Positions 33,062 through 43,100 of a DNA stretch of 64,000 bases are shown piece by piece. The position numbers and the translations under genes are program-made. The DNA comes from Nonomuraea maritima. GTDB taxonomy: Bacteria; Actinomycetota; Actinomycetes; Streptosporangiales; Streptosporangiaceae. The stretch is from positions 1-64,000 of the forward strand of contig NZ_FNFB01000012.1 in assembly GCF_900100395.1 (NCBI RefSeq). Direction: 5' to 3'. The stretch's first letter is position 1. Each line of letters starts with the position of its first letter. Below the pieces are notes generated by a model. It was given only the letters and a program-made list of their open reading frames with translations. It did no database searches and had not been told where the DNA came from.

Positions 33062-33133
33062 CGTCGGCCACCTCCTCCGGCTGTTAAGCCTCAGTTACCA
33101 GACAGGCTGATAGTCTCCTTACGATCGCGGCTA

Positions 33134-33148
33134 TGTCAACTGACAGTT
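33134..33148. promoter_or_regulatory. Overlapping palindromes in the divergent promoter region
   Basis: TGTCA-AC-TGACA at 33134-33145 and AACTG-A-CAGTT at 33138-33148 are perfect small palindromes in the 197-base gap between the 277-residue gene and the XRE regulator gene. An XRE-type repressor often binds such sites in its own divergent promoter. Candidate only. Confidence 0.35.
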
Positions 33149-33258
33149 TGCGCATAGGTTGATACCGGCCGGTGGGACAGAGCTGGCCCACATGGCAGGG
33201 GACACTGCGCCCGGCGTCCCTTACGCTTGAGACGTTCACGGGCGGTAGGAGGTGTGCA

Positions 33259-34515
33259 GTGGCCAACTTCGCCGAGCGGCTCGATCTCGCGCTGACCAAG
33301 CGCGGCTTCACGGGCGCGCAGGTGGCCTCCGCCCTGACGGAGGCCGGCATCCCGATCACGCGCGCCTACGTCAGCCAGCTGCGCACGGGCAAGCAGACCA
33401 ACCCCACGTTGCAGGTGCTGCGCGCGCTCGCCTCCTGCCTGCAGGTGAGCGTCGGCTGGCTGGTCGGCGACGACTACCTCGAGTCGGGTTCCGTCGAGGA
33501 CATCCAGATGCGCGCGGCCACCCTCGGTATCGCCGCCTCCGGCCTGTCGGAGAGTTCCCTCGTCGTCCTGCGCGGCGTGGTCGAGCTGGCCCGTAAGGCC
33601 GAAGGGCTGCCCGAGGAGCACGAGCCCGCCCCCGAGATCCCCGAGGCGGCGGCGCCGCTCGGCGACGCGCAGCGCCGGGCGCTCGGCAAGCGCCTGCACG
33701 GCCTGCGGGTGGCCGCGGGGCTGTCCGTCGAGCAGGTCGACACGGCCCTCGGCAGGGGCGCCGCCGCGATCCCCGCCGTCGAGGAAGGCCGCCTGGCCCC
33801 CGCGCCCATCACCGTCGAACGCCTGCTGACCGTCTACGGCGTCACCGCCCCGCCGATCCGCGAGTACGTGCTGATGCTCGCCAGGGGCGAACGCGAGCCC
33901 GCCTGGTACGACGCGCAGTCGGTGCCGGTCTGGCTCGCCGCCTCGTACGCGCTGGAGCAGCGCGCCACGGTGATCCGCACCTACCATCCGCAGTTCGTCC
34001 CGCCGCTGCTGCAGACCGACGACTACGCCAGGGCCGCGATCACCGTGGCCGGCCCGGCGACGCTCGGCCAGCAGACCGTCGACGAGGCGCTCGCCATCGT
34101 GCTGGCCCGCCAGGAGGCCATGGCCCGCGAGGGCGGCGCCGTGCTGTGGGCGGTCGTCGACGAGAGCGTGCTGACGCGCTCGATCGTCGGCCCGCACGGC
34201 CTGCTCCGCCAGCTCGACGCGCTGATCGAGCACGCCAAGCGGCCCAACGTCTCGCTGCACGTGGTGCCGATGGACGACCCGGCCTACCTGCCGCGTACGG
34301 GGCCGTTCACGCTCTGGCGCTTCGCCGAGCCCTTCGAGTCGGACGTCGCCTGCGCGCACGGCGTCGAGTCCGATGAGCTGATCACCGACACGACCGCGGT
34401 CGAGGCGTACCACCAGGCCTTCACGAAGCTGTCGGTGACCACGACGACGCGCGAGGAGACCGTGGAGCTGCTCAACGAGCATCGTGAAAGGCTTTCGCGT
34501 TCGCTCGGGAAATGA
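33259..34515 (+). CDS. XRE-family regulator with two HTH domains and a DUF5753-like sensor
   Basis: A 418-residue protein. Residues 3-70 are an XRE helix-turn-helix (YVSQLRTGKQTNPTLQVLRALASCL). A second HTH-like block lies at about 137-200 (RRALGKRLHGLRVAAGLSVEQV and AVEEGRLAPAPITVERLLTVYGV), the form that normally opens DUF5753 regulators. From 210 on is the DUF5753 part: RTYHPQFVPPLLQTDDYARA, LARQEAM, LHVVPMD. DUF5753 proteins control development and secondary metabolism in actinomycetes, but the extra N-terminal HTH is unusual. TAGGAGGT lies 5-6 bases before the GTG start. It diverges from the unknown 277-residue gene and precedes a methyltransferase gene. Confidence 0.85.
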   Translation: MANFAERLDLALTKRGFTGAQVASALTEAGIPITRAYVSQLRTGKQTNPTLQVLRALASCLQVSVGWLVGDDYLESGSVEDIQMRAATLGIAASGLSESSLVVLRGVVELARKAEGLPEEHEPAPEIPEAAAPLGDAQRRALGKRLHGLRVAAGLSVEQVDTALGRGAAAIPAVEEGRLAPAPITVERLLTVYGVTAPPIREYVLMLARGEREPAWYDAQSVPVWLAASYALEQRATVIRTYHPQFVPPLLQTDDYARAAITVAGPATLGQQTVDEALAIVLARQEAMAREGGAVLWAVVDESVLTRSIVGPHGLLRQLDALIEHAKRPNVSLHVVPMDDPAYLPRTGPFTLWRFAEPFESDVACAHGVESDELITDTTAVEAYHQAFTKLSVTTTTREETVELLNEHRERLSRSLGK

Positions 34516-34697
34516 CCTTTTTCCCGCATTCTTAGATCATTATGCGTGCCATAGGTTACGCACATATACCCGAAATCGATAGCTATTCCGGTTGTCTTCC
34601 GCTCCGAGGCGGGGATCATAAGTTCTGGGTCATCGAGTGGGGTCCGAAAGGACAACTTTTCCCGAGATTGTGGGCGAGGGGAAAGGGGCAACACTCA

Positions 34698-35528
34698 ATG
34701 CATCAGCGTGCCATCCGAAATCTGGCGAAGCTGGAGCTGACCCGAGCGAGTACGACGCGCGTCCTCGACGCCGCCGCGGGTGGGAAGAACCATTTCACGG
34801 CGGACAGGGACGTCGTGCGCCGCTACGACGCGGCCGCCCCCGTCACGACGGCGGCGGCACGGGCGGTGCTGGCCTTCCTGTGCCGCGTGGTGCGGCACCT
34901 GGCGGCCGCCGGCGTCGACCAGTACGTGGTCGTCGGCAGCGGTGTGCCGAGCGGCTTGCCACCCGGCGGGCAGCTGCACGACGTCGCCCGCGACGCCCTG
35001 GGAGGCGCGGCCCCCCGCGTGGTGTACGTGGACGACGACCCCATGGTGCTCGCCGCCGCGAGGGCCACCATCGAGCCCGTCACCGACCTCGTACGCGTCG
35101 TCGAAGGCGGCGTCCGCGAGATCGACGACGTGCTCGACGACCGGGTGCTGCAGACGTTCCTCGACTGGGACCGTCCCATGGCGGTGCTCCTGGTGTCGAC
35201 GCACCACATGAACGACGACGAGTACGTCCACTACGTGATCAAACGCCTGCGCCAGGTGGTGCCGGAGCGGAGCTACCTGTCGCTGCTGCAGACCACGTTC
35301 GACGCCGTGCCGGCCGAACTCCTGCCCGCCGTCCACGACCTCATGGCCATGACGCTGCCCGGCCACGCGATCCGTACGAGGGAGGAGGTGGCGGCGTTGC
35401 TCGACGGTCTGGTGCTGGAGGAGCCGGGGCTGGTGTGGGTGCCGGAATGGCGGCCGGGGCCCGGCGACGCCCGTCCGGAACACCCCGGCGCGTCCGGCAC
35501 GTACGGCGCCGTGGCCCGCATCCCATGA
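34698..35528 (+). CDS. SAM-dependent methyltransferase of the PF04672 (DUF574) type
   Basis: A 276-residue protein. It shows the actinomycete DUF574 hallmarks: RVLDAAAGGKNHFTADRDVV near the N-terminus, a Rossmann-like QYVVVGSGVPSG, the acidic loop VVYVDDDPMVLAAARA, and SYLSLLQTT with RTREEVAALLDGL toward the end. SCO2525-like proteins with this pattern occur in large numbers in actinomycetes, often beside DUF5753 XRE regulators, as here. The substrate is unknown. The ATG at 34698 has GAAAGGGG 9 bases before it. The upstream 180 bases are less GC-rich and probably contain its own promoter. The VVVGSGVPSG loop departs from the usual D-x-G-x-G-x-P. Confidence 0.82.
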   Translation: MHQRAIRNLAKLELTRASTTRVLDAAAGGKNHFTADRDVVRRYDAAAPVTTAAARAVLAFLCRVVRHLAAAGVDQYVVVGSGVPSGLPPGGQLHDVARDALGGAAPRVVYVDDDPMVLAAARATIEPVTDLVRVVEGGVREIDDVLDDRVLQTFLDWDRPMAVLLVSTHHMNDDEYVHYVIKRLRQVVPERSYLSLLQTTFDAVPAELLPAVHDLMAMTLPGHAIRTREEVAALLDGLVLEEPGLVWVPEWRPGPGDARPEHPGASGTYGAVARIP

Positions 35529-35548
35529 CGCCCGTCAGTCCCGCGCGC

Positions 35549-36367
35549 TCAGTCCCACCAGAACGACCAGGCGTGGCCACCGACGAGCTGCGCGGCGTAC
35601 CCCTCCAGGTCGCCCGCGCCCTGCACCACGTTGTCCGGACAGAACGCCCAGTGCTCGGCGGCGACGTGCAGGGCGTGCTCCCGGTCGAGCGGCGGGGCCG
35701 CCACGCTGAGGTCGAGCGTGTTGAACCCGACGCTCACCACGCGCGCCCCGAACCGGTCCTCCCAGCTGCGCACCACGGCGGCCATCGGCACCATCCACTC
35801 GTTGTGGTGCAGCGCGCCCTGCCAGCCCATGACGGCGAGCGCGTCGGCGCCCCGGCTCGCGGCGACCAGGCCGAGCGGCATGCCCCTGGCCGCCAGCTCG
35901 CCCGCGAGCCAGTCGGCCACCGCCTCCGGCTCGGCCAGCGGCACGCCCCGCGGCGCAGGACCGGGGCAGATCGCCCCGTACGGCTCCAGCTCCTCCAGCG
36001 CGTCGGACGGCATCTGCGTCACCCACTCCTGCCACACCTCCGTCATGAAGCCCTCGGCGGTGAAGTGGTCGATATGGCGGTGGTCGTCCGGCACCACCTG
36101 GCCGATCGACCACGGCTGGGCCGACTCGTCGAGCAGCAGCGGCCACAGCCCGCTGTGCGGGTGGCACGCGCGCAGCCGCGCCCAGTCGGCCCCCGTCGCC
36201 GGCTCGTCGCTCATCCAGAACGCCGGACGTTCGGCGCGGCCCTGCCCGGTGTAGCCGGGGTCGGGCCAGACCACCTCGCCGGGCGGCAACGCCACGGGCA
36301 GCCGCCGGTCGCCACCGCCGTCGGCGAACAGCTCGCCCAGCTCACGTGGCAGCCGGTGATCGCTCAT
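35549..36367 (-). CDS. DUF4253 domain-containing protein
   Basis: A 272-residue cytoplasmic protein. The C-terminal half has the DUF4253 pattern: LGLVAASRGADALAVMGWQG, HHNEWMVPMAAVVRSWEDRF, GARVVSVGFNTLDLSVAAPP, EHWAFCPDNVVQG, then AWSFWWD at the very end. The N-terminal half is family-typical but featureless. The function of DUF4253 is not known. The ATG at 36365-36367 has AAGGAG 5 bases before it. It converges on the methyltransferase gene with only 20 bases between the stops, and I see no partner gene. Confidence 0.85.
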   Translation of the reverse strand: MSDHRLPRELGELFADGGGDRRLPVALPPGEVVWPDPGYTGQGRAERPAFWMSDEPATGADWARLRACHPHSGLWPLLLDESAQPWSIGQVVPDDHRHIDHFTAEGFMTEVWQEWVTQMPSDALEELEPYGAICPGPAPRGVPLAEPEAVADWLAGELAARGMPLGLVAASRGADALAVMGWQGALHHNEWMVPMAAVVRSWEDRFGARVVSVGFNTLDLSVAAPPLDREHALHVAAEHWAFCPDNVVQGAGDLEGYAAQLVGGHAWSFWWD

Positions 36368-36621
36368 CGCTTCTCCTTGACGGCCGGAGACCACAGGATC
36401 GCACCTTTGAGCCGGAAATCAGCCGTTGCCGATAACGATGAGCCGCGGGTACCGCGCACCGCGTGAAGGCCCAAATCATCCGCGCTCTGGCGTGGGGGGG
36501 AAGTCAAGCCCTACCGTTCCGATCACCGCTGCCGAATCCTGTCTCGGAGATGGTAGTGCCGCCTGTGGCGCCGGCACCTTCGGCCGGGGCACCTGCCGGA
36601 CTCACGGCAGAATAGGGAACC

Positions 36622-37209
36622 GTGCTTCCCTTCGACGCGGTTCTCACCGACTTCGACGGCGTGCTACGCCACTTCGACCACGCCGCGCAGGCGTCCATCG
36701 AGGCCCGCTACGGCCTTCCCCTCATGAAGACGGCCTTCGACCCCGCGTTCATCGGGCCCGCCACGATCGGCCGGGCCACCGAGGCGCAGTGGGCCGAGTC
36801 GGTCGCCGTGGCGCTCGGCGGCGACGAGCGTGCCCGGCAGGCGGTGGCCGAGTTCATGGACATCCGCTTCTGGGTCGACGACGAGGTCAGGGCGCTGCTG
36901 GCCAGGGCGCAGCAGTACGTGCCGGTGATCCTCGTGACCAACGCCATGGACACCCTGGAGGGTCACCTCGACCTGCTGGGGCTGACGTACTTCGCCGACG
37001 ACGTGGTCAGCAGCCACCGGGTGGGCGTCGCCAAGCCCGACCCGCGCATCTACGCGATCGCCGCCGAGCGGGCCGGCGTGCCGCCGGAGCGGTGCCTGTT
37101 CGTGGACGACCGGCTCGCCAACGTGGAGGCCGCGCGGGAGCTCGGCATGACGGCCGTCCACTACTGCGCACTCGCCGACCTCGCCTCGGCACTCCACCTG
37201 CCCGACTAG
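36622..37209 (+). CDS. HAD-superfamily hydrolase
   Basis: A 195-residue phosphatase-like protein. Motif I is LTDFDGVL (nucleophile Asp10 and acid/base Asp12), motif II is VILVTNAM, motif III the lysine of VGVAKPDPRIY, and motif IV is CLFVDDRLANVEAA. All catalytic residues are present, and the arrangement with an alpha-helical cap fits subfamily I (epoxide-hydrolase N-terminal/haloacid dehalogenase type). The substrate is unknown. The GTG at 36622 starts the canonical fold. Its stop TAG abuts a four-copy 17-base tandem repeat that also encodes the end of the convergent tenA gene. Confidence 0.87.
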   Translation: MLPFDAVLTDFDGVLRHFDHAAQASIEARYGLPLMKTAFDPAFIGPATIGRATEAQWAESVAVALGGDERARQAVAEFMDIRFWVDDEVRALLARAQQYVPVILVTNAMDTLEGHLDLLGLTYFADDVVSSHRVGVAKPDPRIYAIAAERAGVPPERCLFVDDRLANVEAARELGMTAVHYCALADLASALHLPD

Positions 37210-37276
37210 CGAGCCTGCCTGGTTGGCGTGTCTGTCCGGCCGGCGCGCCTGCCCGGCTAGCGCGTCTGTCCGGCGG
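37209..37276. repeat. 17-base tandem repeat bridging two convergent stop codons
   Basis: Four imperfect copies of GCGCGCCTGCCCGGCTA start at 37209, 37226, 37243 and 37260. The first base is the last base of the HAD gene stop, and the TAG stop of the minus-strand tenA gene (37257-37259) lies in the third copy. The fourth copy encodes the last residues of TenA. Confidence 0.75.
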
Positions 37277-37922
37277 CCATGTCGAAGAACGCCCGCTCCA
37301 GCTCGACGGCCCGCCGGAACACGCCGAGCACCTGCTGCCGGCGTTCGTCGCCGCCCTCGGCGGGCAGGGCCGCGCCGAGGCGGTCGAGCTCGCCGCGCAG
37401 GAACGCCACCCAGGCGCGGAACTCGGCGCCCTCGTGCAGGTCGATCCACTCGCGGTGGACGAAGTTCTCAGGCAGCGGCTCGGTGGCCCGCGAGGCCCAG
37501 CCGAGGTAGCACCACTCGGCCACGCACAGCACGGCCGCGATCAGCAGGTAGTCCTGGCTTGCGCGGACGTCGTCCATCAGCTGCCGGAAGGCCGCCGTCA
37601 CCGGCTCGGTCGGCGCGTCCGTACGCCCGCCCAGCTCGTCCAGCGCCCGGTGGAAGTACGTCTTCTCCTCGGTCGTCGCCACCTGCCCGAGGAACGTGCC
37701 GTACGGCACCCGCGCCTCGAACGTGTCGGCGGCGGCCACGGCGGCGCCCAGCAGCGCCGTGAACGAGTCGACGAACTGGAAGTCCTGCTCCAGGTAGCGC
37801 CGCATGTCCTCGTCGGCGACCGTGCCCGTGGTGATCGCCATGGCGAACGGGTGGGTGACCACGGCCGTCCAGTCAGGTTCGCACTCGCTTCGCAGCCACT
37901 CGCTGAAAGATCGTTCGCTCAC
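37257..37922 (-). CDS. tenA: TenA-family protein (thiaminase II/aminopyrimidine aminohydrolase-like)
   Basis: A 221-residue all-helical protein: WTAVVTHPFAMAITTGTVADEDMRRYLEQDFQFVDSF pattern at the N-terminus, then VLCVAEWCYLGWA with Cys133 and Cys138 near the catalytic cysteine of TenA, and ELERAFFDMA at the C-terminus with the conserved glutamate. TenA enzymes hydrolyse aminopyrimidine breakdown products of thiamine for salvage; the TenA_E branch has a shifted active-site cysteine, and this protein could belong there. No thiamine genes or TPP riboswitch are nearby, so the assignment rests on sequence. The last codons come from a tandem repeat, making the exact C-terminus variable. Confidence 0.8.
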   Translation of the reverse strand: MSERSFSEWLRSECEPDWTAVVTHPFAMAITTGTVADEDMRRYLEQDFQFVDSFTALLGAAVAAADTFEARVPYGTFLGQVATTEEKTYFHRALDELGGRTDAPTEPVTAAFRQLMDDVRASQDYLLIAAVLCVAEWCYLGWASRATEPLPENFVHREWIDLHEGAEFRAWVAFLRGELDRLGAALPAEGGDERRQQVLGVFRRAVELERAFFDMAAGQTR

Positions 37923-37971
37923 GCCCCCGACTGTAACCGGTGGCGCTCGCGGCTGTTGCGCCCGGGAAGGG

Positions 37972-38007
37972 GTTTCCGGCGCGGCTCGCGCCGGCCGCGC
38001 CGGAAAC
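37972..38007 (-). terminator. Hairpin after the beta-propeller protein gene
   Basis: GTTTCCGGCGCGGC (37972-37985) pairs perfectly with GCCGCGCCGGAAAC (37994-38007): 14 base pairs with an 8-base loop. It lies about 85 bases past the stop of the minus-strand TIGR03118-like gene and just before tenA. Confidence 0.7.
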
Positions 38008-38090
38008 GTCAGGTGACCGCCGCCCCCGGCCGTCGTAGCGGCGAGCTGCGCTCTCGCCTGGGCCGGGGACGACGGCGCAGGAGGTCCCGG

Positions 38091-39203
38091 TCAGTACCCG
38101 CCGTACGGGGCGCGGGAGGGACGAGCGGCAGGAAGGGTCGGCTGAGGAGCGGCAGCGCCGCTGGAACGGACCTTCGTGCCCTGCGGGGCGATGACGCCGA
38201 TCAGGCCGTGCTTGGCGCCGTCGACGCCGGCGGAGAACCACAGCGCGCTCTCGCCGCCGACGGCCGCGGTGCCCGGCTGCAGGTCCCACAGGCCGCGCAG
38301 CACGATCGGCCGGCCGTTCGCCAGGCGCAGCGCGCCGAGGTGCCGTCCGCCCCGGTAGGCGTGCACGGTGCCGTCGCCGAAGTTGCCGACGAGCAGCGCC
38401 CCGGCGAACTGACGCCAGCCCTTCGGCGCGGGGCTCAGCCCCCACGGCGCGTTGAGCCCGGTCCTCGCGATGCGGCCGGTCAGCCGCCCGTCGGGGGTGA
38501 ACCGGCTCACGAACCCCTTGCCCGCGCCGAGGACCGGCTTGCCGGTGGCCTTGTCGCGGACGGCGTAGGCGACCCAGACGTTGCCGTTCACGACGGCGAC
38601 GTTGTACGCCTTGTAGGTCGAGGGGATCTTCGGGTCCCTGAACTGCCAGCGCCTCAGGGAGACGCGCCGGAAGTCCTCGTCGAAGGCGTGGACGCGTCCG
38701 CTCGCGAAGTCGGCGGCGAGCAGGAAGGCGCCGTCGCGGGTCCGTACGAGCTCCAGGCCCTTGTAGTCGGCGCCGCGGGTGAAGGCCGCGATGACCGCGT
38801 TGGCCGGGTCGACCTCGGCGTTCCAGCCGGTGATGGCGCCGCTCGGGCTGCTGAAGATGAACGTGGCGGGCTTGCCCTTGACGGTGAAGCCGTCGCCGGG
38901 GTTGAACACCTGGCCGGTCGGCGATCCGCCCGGGATCGCGACCTCCGTCTTCTCCTTCCTGCCGGTGCCGGAGTAGACGGTGGCGGTTCCGGTGCCGGTG
39001 TTCGAGACCCACAGCGTCCTGCCCATGGCCAGGCCCCACGGGTTGACGACCTTGGGGTCGGTGACAGGGGCTCTGCCCTTGACGTCCGACACAAGGTTGA
39101 TGACGTCGAATCGAGTCCTGGTGGTAGCGGCGTGCGCGGGAGCGGTGAGCGTCGCCCCCAGCACGGCCGCGACAGCGCAGAGTGTGATGATGCGTGGCCG
39201 CAT
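38091..39203 (-). CDS. Secreted TIGR03118-like beta-propeller protein
   Basis: A 370-residue exported protein: signal peptide MRPRIITLCAVAAVLGATLTA with cleavage after AHA near residue 25. The mature sequence has the features of the TIGR03118 family: NLVSDVKGRAPVTDPKVVNPWGLAM, TLWVSNTGTGTATVYSG, NPGDGFTVKG, FIFSSPSGAITGWNAEVDP, and NAPWGLSPAPKGWRQFAGALLVGNFGDG. Repeated strand units fit an NHL-like six-bladed propeller. Biochemical role unknown. The C-terminal 25 residues are a Pro/Ala linker ending APYGGY with no sorting signal. It is monocistronic, divergent from ppgK with a 118-base gap. Confidence 0.85.
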   Translation of the reverse strand: MRPRIITLCAVAAVLGATLTAPAHAATTRTRFDVINLVSDVKGRAPVTDPKVVNPWGLAMGRTLWVSNTGTGTATVYSGTGRKEKTEVAIPGGSPTGQVFNPGDGFTVKGKPATFIFSSPSGAITGWNAEVDPANAVIAAFTRGADYKGLELVRTRDGAFLLAADFASGRVHAFDEDFRRVSLRRWQFRDPKIPSTYKAYNVAVVNGNVWVAYAVRDKATGKPVLGAGKGFVSRFTPDGRLTGRIARTGLNAPWGLSPAPKGWRQFAGALLVGNFGDGTVHAYRGGRHLGALRLANGRPIVLRGLWDLQPGTAAVGGESALWFSAGVDGAKHGLIGVIAPQGTKVRSSGAAAPQPTLPAARPSRAPYGGY

Positions 39204-39321
39204 CCGGTGCCTCCTAATGAGCGCTTGTGACGCGAGATACGCGCTGCACGGGGAACGGGTTCAGCCGGGACCGGAAATATCGTGGGAGAGTGTTCCGCGT
39301 CGACCGGGGGAGAGGATCACC

Positions 39322-40044
39322 ATGAACGTCCTGGGCATCGACATCGGCGGGTCCGGCATCAAGGGCGCGCCCGTCGACACGAAGACCGGCGAGCTGGTCG
39401 CCGACCGGCTGCGCATCGCGACACCTGAACCGTCCGAGCCCGACGCCGTGGCGGAGGTGGTGGCCGAGATCCTCCGCCACTTCTCGTGGGACGGCCCCGT
39501 GGGGATCACGTTCCCTGGCGTCGTGGTCGACGGCGTCGTCCGCTCGGCCGCGAACGTCGACCGCTCGTGGATCGGCACCGACGCGGCCCGGCTGTTCGAC
39601 GGGGCGACCGTGCTCAACGACGCCGACGCGGCCGGCCTCGCCGAGATGCGCTTCGGCCGGGGCAAGGGGCAGCACGGGACGGTGCTGATGCTGACGTTCG
39701 GCACGGGCATCGGCAGCGCCCTGTTCACCGACGGGGTGCTCGTCCCCAACACCGAGCTCGGCCACCTGGAGCTCAACGGCAAGGACGCCGAGCACCGCGC
39801 CGCCGCCCGGGTCCGCGAGGAGCACGACCTGAGCTGGGAGAAGTGGTCGGAGCGGGTCGAGCGCTACCTGAAGCACGTCGAGATGCTGTTCTCGCCGTCG
39901 CTCATCGTGATCGGCGGCGGTGTGAGCAAGAAGGCCGACAAGTTCCTGCCCCGTATCCACCTCGACACCCCTGTGGTGCCGGCGGAGCTGCAGAACGAGG
40001 CGGGCATCATCGGCGCCGCCCACGCCGCGGAGGCCGCCCGATAA
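39322..40044 (+). CDS. ppgK: Polyphosphate glucokinase
   Basis: A 240-residue ROK-family kinase. The phosphate-binding DIGGSGIKGAPVD is at residues 6-18, GITFPGVVVDG near 60, the catalytic aspartate in VLNDADAAGLAEM near 100, and LTFGTGIGSALF near 132. Actinobacterial PpgK uses polyphosphate (and often ATP) to phosphorylate glucose, and this length and motif set match it closely. GGGGGAGAGGATCACC precedes the ATG. It is followed after about 80 bases by hrpA in the same direction; a shared transcript is possible but the functions are unrelated. Confidence 0.93.
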   Translation: MNVLGIDIGGSGIKGAPVDTKTGELVADRLRIATPEPSEPDAVAEVVAEILRHFSWDGPVGITFPGVVVDGVVRSAANVDRSWIGTDAARLFDGATVLNDADAAGLAEMRFGRGKGQHGTVLMLTFGTGIGSALFTDGVLVPNTELGHLELNGKDAEHRAAARVREEHDLSWEKWSERVERYLKHVEMLFSPSLIVIGGGVSKKADKFLPRIHLDTPVVPAELQNEAGIIGAAHAAEAAR

Positions 40045-40126
40045 TCGGATGCGGCTGACCGTCGCCATCGGGCACGATGGGCCGTTGGCTCCGAGGGATG
40101 CGGGCCTCAAATATCCTGAAAGCAGT

Positions 40127-43100
40127 ATGGGAACGTCTTCCTTGTCCTCTCCACTCGCCGACCTCCAGTCCCGCCTGCCCGCCCTGATGCCGCGCGACGA
40201 GCGCCGGCTGCGGCGCAGGCTCGACGGCATGCGCCGGATCCGCTCCCGCGACGCCCGCGACAAGATCGTCACGGAGATCCTCGCCGACGTGGAACGCGCC
40301 GAGCAGCGCCTGTCGCGTCGCCGCGCCGCCGTGCCGGTGGTGACCTATCCAGAGAATCTGCCCGTCTCCCAGCGCAAGGACGACATCCTCGCCGCCATCC
40401 GCGACCACCAGGTCGTGATCATCGCGGGTGAGACGGGTTCCGGCAAGACCACGCAGATCCCCAAGATCTGCCTCGAACTGGGCCGTGGCGTCCGGGGCCT
40501 GATCGGCCACACCCAGCCGCGCCGGATCGCCGCCCGCACGGTCGCCGAGCGCATCGCCGAAGAGCTCGGCACCGGCCTCGGCGAGGCGGTCGGCTACAAG
40601 GTGCGCTTCACCGACCACGCGAGCGACCGCACCCTCGTCAAGCTGATGACCGACGGCATCCTGCTGGCCGAGCTGCAGCACGACCGCACGCTCGACCAGT
40701 ACGACACCCTCATCATCGACGAGGCCCACGAGCGCAGCCTCAACATCGACTTCATCCTCGGCTACCTCAAGCAGCTCCTGCCGAAGCGGCCCGACCTCAA
40801 GGTCATCATCACCAGCGCCACGATCGATCCCGAGCGGTTCTCCCGCCACTTCGACGACGCCCCCATCATCGAGGTCTCCGGCCGTACCTACCCCGTCGAG
40901 GTCCGCTACCGGCCGCTCGACGAGGACGACGACCAGACGCAGGGCATCGTCGAGGCGTGCCGCGAGCTGGTCGGCGAGGGCCCGGGCGACGTCCTCGTGT
41001 TCCTGTCGGGCGAGCGCGAGATCCGCGACGCCGCCGACGCCCTGGCCAAGGCCGAGTTCCGCAACACCGAGATCCTGCCGCTGTACGCCCGGCTGAGCGC
41101 CGCCGAGCAGCACCGCGTCTTCCAGCGCCACACCGGCCGCCGCATCGTGCTGGCCACCAACGTCGCCGAGACGTCCCTCACCGTCCCCGGCATCAAGTAC
41201 GTCGTCGACCCCGGCTACGCGCGCATCTCGCGCTACAGCCACCGCACCAAGGTGCAGCGCCTGCCGATCGAGGCGATCTCGCAGGCCAGCGCCAACCAGC
41301 GCAAGGGCCGCTCCGGCCGCACCTCCGACGGCGTCTGCATCCGCCTGTACGAGGAAGAGGACTTCCTCAACCGGCCCGAGTTCACCGACCCCGAGATCCT
41401 GCGCACCAACCTGGCGTCCGTCATCCTGCAGATGACCTCGATCGGGCTGGGCGACATCGAGGCGTTCCCGTTCGTCGAGCCGCCCGACCGCCGTCAGGTC
41501 AAGGACGGCGTCAACCTGCTGCACGAGCTGGGCGCGTTCGACGCCCACGGCCGGCTCACCCCGATCGGCCGCAAGCTCGCCACGCTGCCCGTCGACCCGC
41601 GTCTCGGCCGCATGGTGCTCGAGGCGGAGAAGAACGGCTGCCTGCGCGAGGTCATGGTGATCGCCGCCGCGCTGTCCATCCAGGACCCGCGCGAGCGTCC
41701 CGCCGACAAGCAGCAGCAGGCCGACGAGAAGCACCGGAGGTTCGCCGACCCCGAGTCCGACTTCATGGCGTACCTCAACCTGTGGAACTACCTGCGCGAG
41801 AAGCAGAAAGAGCTGTCCTCCAGCGCGTTCCGGCGGCTGTGCAAGGCCGAGTTCCTCAACTACCTGCGCGTACGCGAGTGGCAGGACATCTACAGCCAGC
41901 TGCGCCAGGCGCTCGGCGTCCAGCCGAACAGCAGCCCCGCGGGGCCCCAGCAGGTGCACGCGTCGCTGCTGGTCGGCCTGCTGTCGCACATCGGCGTCAA
42001 GGACGTCATGGAAAAGAGAGGCAACGACGGGCGGCGTCCGATCCAGGAGTACATCGGCGCCCGCAACGCCCGCTTCGCCATCTTCCCCGGTTCGGCGCTG
42101 GCCAAGAAGCAGCCGCAGTGGGTGATGTCGGCCGAGCTGGTCGAGACCTCCCGGCTGTGGGCCCGGGTGAACGCCAGGATCGAGCCCGACTGGGTCGAGC
42201 CGCTCGCCCAGCACCTCGTCAAGCGCACCTACTCCGAGCCCCACTGGGAGAAGAACCAGGGCGCCGTCATCGCCCTCGAGAAGGTCACGCTGTACGGCGT
42301 GCCGCTCGTGGTCGGCCGCAAGGTCAACTACGGCCGCATCGACCCCGACCTGTCGCGCGAGCTGTTCATCCGGCACGCGCTCGTCGAGGGCGACTGGGAC
42401 ACCCACCACCGCTTCCTGAAGGACAACCGCAAGCTGCTCGAAGAGGTCGAGGAGCTGGAGAACCGCGCCCGCCGCCGCGACATCATGGTCGACGACGAGG
42501 CCCTGTTCGACTTCTACGACCAGCGCGTCCCGGCCGACGTGGTCTCGGCCCGGCACTTCGACGCCTGGTGGAAGAAGGCCCGCCACGAGCAGCCCGACCT
42601 GCTCACGTTCTCGGCCGAGATGCTGGTCAACGAGGGCGCCGACGTCAGCACCCGCGACTACCCCGACACCTGGAAGCAGCTCGGTCAGCGGATGCGGCTG
42701 ACCTACCAGTTCGAGCCGGGGGCCGACGCCGACGGCGTGACCGTCCACGTGCCGCTCCAGGTGCTCAACCAGGTCTCCTCCGACGGCTTCGACTGGCAGA
42801 TCCCCGGCCTGCGCGAAGAGCTGATCACCGCGCTGATCCGGTCGTTGCCGAAGAACCTGCGGCGCAACTTCGTGCCCGCTCCCAACTACGCCAAGCAGGT
42901 GCTGGCCGGGGTGAAGCAGGGCGGTGAGCCGCTGCTCGCGGCGGTCGAGCGCGAGCTGCTGCGGCTGACCGGCGTACGCGTGCCGCGCGAGGCCTGGCAG
43001 CTCGACCAGGTGCCCGACCACCTGCGCATCACCTACCGGGTGATCGACGAACGCAAGCGCACGGTGGCCGAGGACAAAGACCTCGACGCGCTCAAACGCC

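Noticed and set aside
37972..38007. Perfect hairpin considered as a riboswitch or attenuator of tenA
   Set aside because: It is a simple GC stem placed after the stop of the upstream gene, without TPP-riboswitch sequence elements.
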